64,000 bases of DNA from Alviniconcha marisindica. Its lineage: Eukaryota > Mollusca > Gastropoda > Provannidae. The DNA lies in NCBI GenBank assembly GCA_018857735.1, contig JABMCL010002002.1, forward strand, positions 580,001 to 644,000. The letters run 5' to 3'. Positions 50,467 to 59,923 of this stretch are shown here, one piece after another. The notes under the pieces were generated by a model, which was not told where the DNA came from, searched no databases, and worked only from the letters and a program-made list of their open reading frames with translations. Each line of letters opens with the position of its first letter. Within the stretch, counting starts at the first letter, position 1. The position numbers were made by a program, and so were the translations under genes.

Positions 50467-50645
50467 CTGCTTCTGCTGTTGTGTTGCTTAATGTCCTCGG
50501 ATGTCGGCTGACATATTACGGACAAGCTGAGACCAATGCGTGAGCATGGTTCAATATTGCTTTACGTCCACGGAAACCATAAGGCTCGTTAGGACGGAAA
50601 GCCCAGGACGGCCACCTCGACTCTCACACAGCTCCTGAACTCTGG
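50467..50645 (-). mobile_element. Headless SINE, copy 2
   Basis: 179 bp of the same family, flanked by GAAAAACAAG at 50457-50466 and 50646-50655. Confidence 0.88.
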
Positions 50646-51689
50646 GAAAAACAAGAAGCGAATGCTGCAGCTTCAGTTAGGAGATTCACTGCGGAAAACA
50701 AGTAGCTATACACATCGTCCATCAAACTAGCCATTTCCCCATCGACGTGCAGGTTCTTCGCTCGCTGCCACTAGACGATTTCATTGAACTAGGCGGCCCA
50801 GCATCCGTAAGTATAGTTAATAAGACTGCATTTCGCCGTGCCGTCAACCGTACGGCAGGGTCAGCACATAACGATCACTGAACTCGGTCATAAGTAAATA
50901 CACGTAAATACACTCTTCTCATAACATATGGATTGCAAACTCTTACGCGAGTCAAATCTACAAAATCAGCACAAGCAAAACACATAAACGCATTTTGGAA
51001 GAGAGAGAGAAAAAAACAAGAGGAACGCTAACACTTCAGTATGACAATATAAATATGCGCGAATTTTCGGGGGAAGCCCCTCTTTCAAGCGACAGAAACA
51101 ACAGTACACACCACAACCGGTTACGTACCTTTTCACTCATCACCGTCTAACTGTTGCTTTCAGTGTAGCTTGAAAAAGGGCCTTCCTTTGAAAATTCGCA
51201 CGTTATTGTCATATTAAATTCGCGTTCCTTTTAACGATCCTTTGGATGATCTTAGAAGAGTCTGATAAAAACTTCTCTTCTTTTTTTCTTTTTCTTTTTA
51301 AAGCAACAACAAAAAGCACAAGGCTGGCCTAATGGTTTTTTTTCGTTTCGTTGTTGCTTTTTTTCAAGAACCATCGTAGGCCATGAGCAGAAATTGATGC
51401 GGGGCAAGACAGGAAGAACAACAGGACTACACACAGGCAGAAGAACAGAGAGGAGATGGGTTTGAGATCCACCACTCGTCCGACGTTTTGGAAAAGTGGA
51501 TTTATTTATTTTTAAACAGTTTAGTTTCATCCCCAGTGCCACTGCACTAACCAAGAAGCACAATGCAAACTGACTGTACATACGCGCGCTCTGTGTGCGA
51601 GTGCCAGTCCCAGTTGACTGTTTCATTAACTTGATTGTGTGGGGCAAAGTCACAAGACTGCAGCTGCGTGTGTTGATGTTGTTGAAGTG

Positions 51690-51780
51690 TAGCTTTACGT
51701 CCACAGAAACCGTAGGTTTATTAGGGACGGGAGCCCAGGACGTCCACCTCGACTTCACACAGCTCCTGAGCTCTGCTGCG
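51690..51780 (-). repeat. Monomeric SINE core module, minus strand
   Basis: AGCTTTACGTCCACAGAAAC to CACACAGCTCCTGAGCTC. It lies 20 bp upstream of headless SINE copy 3. Confidence 0.82.
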
Positions 51781-51800
51781 AGTGTCCGTAAACCACAAGT

Positions 51801-51976
51801 TGATGATGAAGTGATGCTTTATGTCCTCAGATGTCAGTTGACATATTAAGGACAAGTTGTGACCAATGCCGAAGCACGGTGCAATAAATCTTTACGTCCA
51901 CGGAAACCAGAAGGCTCGTTAGGACGGACAGTCCAGGACGTCCACCTCGACTCTCACACAGCTCCTGAACGATGTG
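51801..51976 (-). mobile_element. Headless SINE, copy 3
   Basis: 176 bp of the same family, tail (TCA)n. Exact 10-bp duplication AACCACAAGT at 51791-51800 and 51977-51986. Confidence 0.9.
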
Positions 51977-52086
51977 AACCACAAGTCGACTCATGGACCT
52001 ATATATAGGTCCATGGTTCGACTCGTGTTTAGTCAGTCGCTAGTTTATTAGCGTAGAAGCGGCCTCAGGTTGTTTCGCAATAGATT

Positions 52087-52588
52087 GGCACCTTCCTCCA
52101 AACTCTGCCAGATTTAGTTATGCCACTGAAGAGGCACTCTTTATCTCCGCGCTGCTGTCCACCGACGCGGTCAGCGCCCTCCGAAAGGTTTGGGTACTGA
52201 TAAGACTCAAACTCCAAGCACTGGTTTACGACATCCTTACTTCCTTTGGAGGAAGGTGCCGGAAAGCGATGCTCGGAGTGTGGATAAGACTAAGTGTGGA
52301 AGCAACCTAGCGCCCTAGCACGCACGTAAACATGAGACGCATCCACCCCGGGTAAAAAAAGGTTCCGTCTCGATTCAAACGATGTTGGTTTTATTTGAGC
52401 TGGCGTAAGCAACATGGCAATATAAAACAAACGTCTGATATAATTTGAGTTGTTTGTAACAAACCTACTATTGTCTGAGCACCAACGAAAAACTGCTCGT
52501 TAGCTGATAGTTTTCTGGACCCTATGGCGTAGCTAAATACGGCGGTGGTTGAAGGAAGGATGTCGTAAACCAGTGTTTGGAGTTTGTC
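52087..52588. mobile_element. hAT-like MITE, second copy, carrying a nested copy
   Basis: Same orientation as the copy at 22349, lacking the first 20 or so bases. Homology runs from GGCACCTTCCTCCAAACTC to CAGTGTTTGGAGTTTG, interrupted at 52207-52282. A further fragment of its right end lies at about 52812-52882. Confidence 0.82.
52207..52282. mobile_element. 76-bp internally deleted hAT-like element nested in its own family
   Basis: Consists only of the two ends of the parent MITE, in opposite orientation to the host copy: TCAAACTCCAAGCACTGG at the left and CGATGCTCGGAGTGTG at the right. Exact 8-bp duplication GATAAGAC at 52199-52206 and 52283-52290. Confidence 0.85.
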
Positions 52589-52882
52589 ACGGCCTATGTG
52601 GGCCGGACGGCGTGGCCTAGTGGTACGTGCGGCAGTCAACGGCTGCGCACTTTGAGGCCATGACCCGCTTCAGGGACTTTGGTTTAGGTCTGGCCTACCG
52701 TAGTCCCGATTCATAGTTAAGGCCCCAGCTCTCCACCCTTTCTTCTCAAAACATGTGGTGTCTAGTGATTTTACTCACCGTAACACGGCATTAAACAATA
52801 CAAACAAAACATATAGCTGACAGTTTTCGGTGACCTATGGCGTAACCAATTATGGCAACCAGTGGTTGAAGGAAGGATGTTA

Positions 52883-53913
52883 ACCGGCAGTGCACAGAGT
52901 TCGAGGTCCACGGTCTCGGGCGAACTAAAACGATAGCATTTATATCCAGGAAAGTTGACAGAGACAAACTAAAGAATCCAAACGACGTGGCAGTATACAA
53001 GCTGACACGGTGGAAAACGACAAAACAAAACAAAAATCACTACGGTAACAGACAAAGCTGACAAGAGGGGTAATTTCAACGACGGCAGCAGACTGAGACA
53101 GAGCTCATTAAAACATCAGTAACAGCAGGCAGGGAGAAAGCGTAACAACCAAAACGGCAGCAGATGTCTGAGTCAGAATTTATTAAACGATAACAAACAG
53201 ACAAGCTTACAGGCCGGAACACTACAGCGTATCAACAACAACGACGGCACTGCGCAAACCGAAGCGAATTTCAGACCGGAGGACGCAGCAACCAAACTGA
53301 ACAAGACTGACGTTATGAAACTGTCTCGGCTGCCCAGGTCACAAAACAGCTGACAGTTTTCCGCAGCCTCGGTGGGTCATTGTCAAGTTTAGAAGGCAGC
53401 AGGCAAAGAAGTGCCGCAGGGTTGTCTGCTCGTTCCGGGGTCACTGGCGCATGGCACATTTTGCACACACAGGCGTCTTGTGAAGGTAGGCTGGCATTCC
53501 GACATTGCTCTGATACGAGTGCTGTACTGACCAGTTTTTAAATCTGTTCAAGAGCAGAGTGACAATTCCGAGAACAGTGTATATACATTTATATATTATT
53601 TTATACATTTATATTACCTCGATTTTGCCGTATGAATAAAATAAAATAAAAGCTTTGGGCTGGGGTTAAGTAAGATATATAAAGGAGAGCCTTGCATTTT
53701 CCATGGGAAATGCTTTTTTGTAGTGAATCTATCGCCGTTAAATTAAAGCGGCCTTCATTAGATATCAAACGCTGCGTTTAAAGGAACTAGCCTTCTCAGC
53801 CCCACGTCAGTCCCCTTTGACCCCAACGAACGGCCTTCCTTGCACAGTGTGGACCAAAACGAAAACTGAACCCAATGGCGAGTTTTGTTAGAAAACGCAC
53901 GGTTGATTTAACT
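52883..53913. other. No gene seen
   Basis: Unassigned sequence between a MITE fragment and headless SINE copy 4. Confidence 0.5.
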
Positions 53914-54090
53914 AGGTAGGTAGGTAGTGTCGCTTAATGTCCTCGGATGTCGGTTGACACATTAGGGACAAGCTGAGACCAATGCGTGAGCATGGTTCAG
54001 TATAACTTTACGTCCACGGAAACCAGAAGGCTCGTTAGGACGGACAGCCCAGGACGGCCACCTCGACTCTCACACAGCTCCTGAACTATG
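53914..54090 (-). mobile_element. Headless SINE, copy 4
   Basis: 177 bp, tail (CCTA)n. The flanks GTTGATTTAACT and ATTGATTTTACT match at 10 of 12 positions, so it is slightly older. A 40-bp fragment of the same family follows at about 54118-54160. Confidence 0.85.
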
Positions 54091-54160
54091 ATTGATTTTA
54101 CTTTCTACTACTTGGTTCTTAATGTCCTCGGATGTCAGATGACATATTAGGGACAAGATA

Positions 54161-55032
54161 TACGAAGCTCTTAATCATCTAAAGTTAATATAATCCGTTT
54201 GGCTGTATAAGAATTACTGTTACATAAAATTCTTACTTTGAATCTATGATATATTTACTCGGGTCTAGTGGTTCTTTCGGGGATGAGGTTAAAAACATAT
54301 TTTACATATTTACATTATTACAAGTCTGCTCGCTTTACGAACAGGTTAAAAATGTATATATTTACAGTTGATAGGTTAAAACATTGTCTGAAATAGAAAC
54401 ATGCAAACTGCAGTCCTGTCATGCATTCATGGATACATAATTCATTGAAAAAGTTAAGTCATGTTAAGTTAGTGTTAAAAGCCCCAACTCCGTGCCGTAA
54501 CGGTCGGAGTGGGGTGGGGGTGGTGGGGGTTGTTGACGGGCGATCCGAGCACCCCCTTCACGTCCGGGGACAGGCCCGTACGGTTGGGGGGCGTGGTTCA
54601 GCGCCGACAACTGGGGTAGAGACAGGTTAAAAACATGTGCACGTGTAGATGGGGGCTCCCTCCGTCCCCGGGGGTCAACCCGGGTACTGGGGGAGCCCGG
54701 GACGTCTAGGGCATCCCGCACATTTACAGGTAGGCTGCCACCGGGCAGCTGTAGACGAGTTTGGCTGCGGCACGGAGCAGGCTCCAGCTCTGCTGGTGCC
54801 GCAGTGATTTTACTTTCAACCCTCTTGCTTTAGTAGTTGCAGCTAGCGGACTCGACTGTAGAAAACACCGTTGACTGGTCACAGTCGGCTGAACGGCTTC
54901 CCGCCGCCTCCTTCGTCTTCTTCCTCGGCAATGGGCGACACGAACAGGCGACGCATGCCATAGCAGGGTATGTATAGGTCCATATACATATATACAGATA
55001 GTATATAAGTGTAGATCCATATACATACATAG
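54161..55032. other. No gene seen
   Basis: Includes a GC-rich stretch at 54480-54730 (GGTCGGAGTGGGGTGGGGG) of unknown nature. No open frame with support. Confidence 0.5.
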
Positions 55033-55212
55033 AGTCATAGTTCAGGAGCTGTGTGAGAGTCGAGGTGGCCGTCCTGAGCTGTCCGTCCTAACGAGCCTTC
55101 TGGTTTCCGTGGCCGACGTAAAGCTATATTGAACCATGCTTCGGCATTGGTCTCAGCTTGTCCCTAATATGTCAACCGACATCCCGAGGACATTAAGCAA
55201 CACTACCTACCT
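55033..55212 (+). mobile_element. Headless SINE, copy 5
   Basis: 180 bp, plus strand, starting AGTCATAGTTCAGGAGCTGT, tail (CTAC)n. Flanking duplication ACATACATAG at 55023-55032 and 55213-55222, partly obscured by its simple sequence. Confidence 0.82.
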
Positions 55213-55347
55213 ACATACATAGTCAGAGTCCAGGCGAGATCAAGAGAATGGAGACGAGCTGGACTCTCACGAAGAAGGTAGACTCTTTTGCGAGTCCAGG
55301 CGAGATCAAGAGGAGGGAGGTGGTGCCGGATCCTCAAGTTAGCCCAG

Positions 55348-55770
55348 AAGAGATCATGAGCAGGGAGGTGGAGCTGGGCTGCGAAAGTTGGATCTTTTTT
55401 GCTTCAAGTTGTTACTCAACAGCGGTGCAGCGGACATTGTCCTTGTGACTCTGCCCCGCACAGCAGTTGCGTAGTGCAGTAGTTGCTGCGCAATGGCTGA
55501 TGATGATGATGAAGTGATGCTTTATGTCCTCAGATGTCAGTTGACATATTAGGGACAAGTTGTGACCAATGCCGAAGCACGGTGCAATAAATCTTTACGT
55601 CCACGGAAACCAGAAGGCTCGTTAGGACGGACAGTCCAGGACGTCCACCTCGACTCTCACACAGCTCCTGAACCATGTGGCGCAATGGCGAAGGGACACC
55701 GCCTTATCACTTCCATTGTTCTGGCGGCGGTCCACGGCCTCCCCGGTCTTCCGGGTCGGTGCGCGCACTG
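55348..55770 (+). repeat. Second copy of the GAGATCATGAGCAGGG repeat, split by a SINE
   Basis: Matches 49493-49730 across the interruption at 55498-55679. The empty site in the other copy (CTGCGCAATGGCGCGGGG) supports a clean SINE insertion. Confidence 0.78.
55498..55679 (-). mobile_element. Headless SINE, copy 6, inside an older repeat
   Basis: 182 bp, tail (ATC)n, exact 10-bp duplication GCGCAATGGC at 55488-55497 and 55680-55689. It interrupts a dispersed repeat whose uninterrupted relative lies at 49493-49730. Confidence 0.9.
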
Positions 55771-56596
55771 TATAGCTTCAGTACCGTTGTATAGCTTACA
55801 GCGCTCCTGTGTACACAATTTGTCAAGAAATGCGACTCTGAAAAAGGAGAAGGAAAAACAAACACACAATCCGTATGCATACCGTCAGTGTGTGGGAGAT
55901 AAACGGACTGGTATCTAGAGTGTCAAGTCGAGAGTAGACAGGAACTGTGATAGATATACAACGTTAGTTCGTCCGGGTCACGCACCATAATAAAAATAAC
56001 AGTTCGTCTGGGTCACGCTATTTCGACTCCGGTTTCACTGCGTGTTCGGTTCCGGCTGTAAGCTGACGTCCAGAAACTTTTGACGGGACCAAGAAATACC
56101 TCGTAACCCAGGATCAACTGGCGTGAGTGCACGTATCAGATTCCTTGAGCAACTTGTCGGCAGAAGTATAGACTTATTCTGGGAGATTCAAGATTATTAT
56201 CTCATCACTGATATATTTCTCTGATGAGATAATAATATGGAATTTATAAATATAATAATGTAAATTTATAAAATAATATAGAGTACCGTGTTACTTTACC
56301 TGGTGAGCCACAGACCTGTACTGAATATACGTTTGTATGGCCCTGCTTTTTGCGCCCCCCCCCCCCCCCCCACTCCCACCCCGGTTTCAAATGGTGACGA
56401 TGAGTCATGTAATAATTATGTGGAGTTCTTAAAATCTAAAAGTTAACCCAAACCGCATAAAAATCCCGAAAAAAGGTGTAAGACTGAAGTGATAAATATG
56501 TGTGTAGAGACTGCTAAAACAAATTTGACATCCAGCGTTCAATCACTTCTGAAAAGATCGCAGCATGAGTTTTAACAGTTCTTAATGTGAGAAAAC

Positions 56597-56630
<34 letters not shown>

Positions 56631-57387
56631 AGAGAGAGAGTGTGCGTTTTGGAGTTCCTTGAGAAGGAAGGACAAACTTAACCGCAATTACTCAAGCAAA
56701 GCCTATATATAGGTCCATGCATGAACCCGTACCGCCGTCCCTAATAAGCCTTACGGTTTCTGTGGACGTTAAACACCATGCTTACTTACCTGTACTGAAA
56801 TGACCCACTTGCTTCTTTCTTTCTTCTTTGTTAAAGGAGCGGCTAGCTGGCCCACTCTCAGTGCACATTTTGAGACCCACCTCGGAGTTTTACGGACAGA
56901 CAGCGGCAATCTACGAAACCCGTCACTGGGACTTGCCGACCTGAACGGAACGGCTGAGCTCAGCCAAAGCTGCGTATCACTGACTCGGCCAAAGGTAACA
57001 CCGCGCCCTCTCTGCACTCTAAACCCCGAACTGTTGTAATGATGATAATGATAATAATAGCGGTAATTTCTGTAGCACCGTATCTCACCGACAAGGGTGA
57101 CCTCACCGCGCTTTACAAGATCAACAATAACGGATACATTAAAAACCTCAAAATTAATCAATTATATAGTCATAATACTGTATTCCTCGCTCGCACGCGC
57201 GTACACCCACCCACCGACCACACACTGGCAAAGAGAAGGAATGCAACGAGGGGTTAATAGCGGATCGAGGCAAGTAAGAAGACGGAATCTGAAATCACTT
57301 GCGGTTTTGATTCCATCGAGTCTTTGCAATGGTCACTGTCAGGTCGCGGCAAACACTTAAATGAGTACCGAAGGAGAGAAGTAGAGC
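55771..57387. other. No gene seen; small repeat fragments
   Basis: A C run at about 56355-56372, (TG)n at about 56600-56630, a SINE tail fragment at about 56730-56790 (CGTCCCTAATAAGCCTTACG), and a retroelement-tail-like stretch at 57037-57130 (GATGATAATGATAATAATAG). Confidence 0.55.
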
Positions 57388-57562
57388 TCAGGAGCTGTGT
57401 GAAGTGGAGGTGGCCGTCCTGGGCTCCCGGTCCCTAACAGTCCGTACGGTCCCTGTGGACGTAAAGCAACGTTGAAGAACGGAGCTCAGTCGAGATGGCC
57501 GTCCCGGGCTCTCCGTCCCTAATACTCCGCACGGTCTCTGTGGACGTAAAGCAACGCTGGAC
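57388..57562 (+). repeat. Two tandem SINE core modules
   Basis: Units at about 57388-57472 and 57480-57560. Each has CTCCGTCCCTAATA or CCCGGTCCCTAACAGTCC followed by CTGTGGACGTAAAGCAACG. Confidence 0.82.
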
Positions 57563-58412
57563 TCGAACGCGAAGAAGCATCACGGACACTATCGACTGGA
57601 ATGAGAAAATAGACACAGTAGCTTTCCCCTTCTCATCGATCCTCAGGCGCAGCCACACGATGTCCAGGTTGACGGCCGCGCAAGCGAGGCTAGAGCTAGC
57701 GGGGTGCACTCGCTACAGAAATGGACGCCTCCAGCATCACCATCCTCACTATTATCGTTAGTCGTCCTTGTCATCATCCTCATCATGTCCAACGACTGCT
57801 TTGGACAAACTAATCAACATTTTCACTGATCCTCCCGTTTAATCGGCATCATCATCTTCTTCCATAAAGCGGCCAACATCATTCTGTTGATGGTTCTGTC
57901 GCTACTGAGGAGGTTGCGAAGATTTGGGTCATTGTTGTAGTACTTAGTGAACGTAGGCGAAGGAGTGGGGGGTGGGGGGGAGGGGGCAGGGGATGGGATG
58001 TTGGGGCGGGGGCATCATCACGACGGCAATCCAAGGTTCGTCCTCATCGCTGTCGCCGTCTTCCATCGTCATCATCAGCAGCAGCTTCCTCGTCATCATC
58101 CTTCTCCTCGTCATCATCCTTCTCCTCGCCATCCTGACGATCCTCTTCCTCCACCTCAACGTCTTGTCATCGTCAGTGTTATACCTCCTCCTTTTCATCA
58201 TCCGCTCCCTCGTGGGTCTTCGTCATTTCACATCATCTTTATAGAGTCATAATCATCACCTTCCTCATGACCAGCAACAAGATCACCACCACCATCACCA
58301 GCGAGTTTCACTGTCGGCAGCGGCTCCATTCCACCAGCGAGTCAGCGCCGGCCCTGGTCACTCCGCACGCTCCGTCCCCAGTGCAGCTAGGGTTCAGTGA
58401 GCGGCCGTCGCC
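57563..58412 (+). other. Upstream region of the SLC52 gene
   Basis: Contains a (TCATCN)n-rich stretch at about 58010-58290. Probable promoter and 5' UTR of the transporter, but no TATA box or splice evidence stands out. Confidence 0.4.
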
Positions 58413-58589
58413 ATGAGTCCGTTGGAGCGCGTGCTGGTGGACAGCAAGCTGGGCGTGCACGTGCTGGTGTGCGTGTTCGCCGTGTCCTCCTGGGTGGACC
58501 TCAACGGGATGTGGGTGGAACTGCCCGTCTTCGTCACTCACCTGCCCGAGAAGTGGACACTGCCCTCCTACATCACCGTCCTCGCTCAG
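58413..58589 (+). CDS. SLC52A3: SLC52 transporter coding exon 1
   Basis: Residues 1-59, start context GCCGTCGCCATGAG. It carries the family signature [16 protein letters not shown] and the first transmembrane segment. The donor is GCTCAG|GTCAAG. A CA-rich tract follows at once in intron 1. Confidence 0.92.
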
Positions 58590-59845
58590 GTCAAGCGTCC
58601 TGCACACATACACACACAACACATACCACACCACACAACACACCACACCACACACTGCATGAGTTTATACATTGCAATGATTTATTTTTAGTTGTTATTG
58701 CTTTTATGTGCATTTTATGTGCAAGACGACACTGTAATTTCCCGTAATGGGACAGGCTGACCCTAACCCTAACCGGCCTGACCGGGCGCGATAACAAGCA
58801 TACACCAACAGTCATTTCTTTCCGGGTTCAGGTGGCCAACATCGGCCCCATCATCTTCTTCGTCATCGCCTACTGCCTGGCCAAGACCTCCGTGTCCAAG
58901 CTGACCCTGGACAAGGTGACGTCCTACGCCATCATGCTGGTGGGCCTGAGCGCCACGCTGCTGCTGGCTTTCCTGTGGCAGCGCACGGCGGAGGTGGCGG
59001 GGCAGGAGCGGAGCGTGGCGCTGTTGGCCCTCAGCTTCTTCCTGGCCCTCATGGACTGCACCTCCTCCATGGCCTACGTCGCCTTCCTGGCCACCCTCAA
59101 GCCCCTCTACATGCCCAGCTTCTTCCTCGGCGAGGGCCTCAGCGGCCTCCTCCCGGCCCTCCTCGCCCTGGCGCAGGGGGCCGGCGACATCGTCTGCGTC
59201 AACGTCAGCTCCACGGAGGCGCGGAACGTCAGCGGGGCGGTGGTCAACGTGACGACCTACAGCCAGTTCCCCAGCTACCTGCCGCCCCGCTTCTCCGTGC
59301 GGGTCTTCTTCCTCCTCCTCTCCGGCATGATCGCCACGTCCCTGGCCGCCTTCTCCCTCCTCAACCTCTGGGGATACTGCAAGGACCAGTTCGTCGCCGC
59401 CGCCTCCTACAGCCTGCAGGAAGGGGAGGACGGGGCCCGAAAGAAGAGCGCCCAGGCTGGAGGGCCGGTCGAGGGTCGGGGCATCTCCAACCCAGCCCTG
59501 GACGAGCCAGCCGTCGTCGCCAACAGCTTCAGCTACACCGCGGAGCACAACGGCTTCGCGGGGTCCGCCAAGTCCGCTTTTGGGTCCTCGGGCCCTGGGT
59601 CGTGCGGGTCCCAGGCCACAGAGTCCGGCCTCGGCTCTTCCACGCCGCCGGACCGGTGCGGGGAAGGGGTGGAACTGGTGAGCAAGAGGGGGTCAGACGT
59701 TTCCATGGTGACAACGTGTCTGCTGCTGACCCAGGTGGTTGTCATCAACTTTCTCGGCATAGGGGTCCTCTTGTCAGTTCAGGTGAGTTTTGTCGGTTCG
59801 ATTGTGCAAGCAGTATGATAACTACCACAATGACTGATAAAAAAT

Positions 59846-59923
<78 letters not shown>

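Noticed and set aside
58769..59548. 259-codon antisense frame over SLC52 exon 2
   Set aside because: A shadow of GC-rich codon usage on the opposite strand; the sense frame has clear family motifs.
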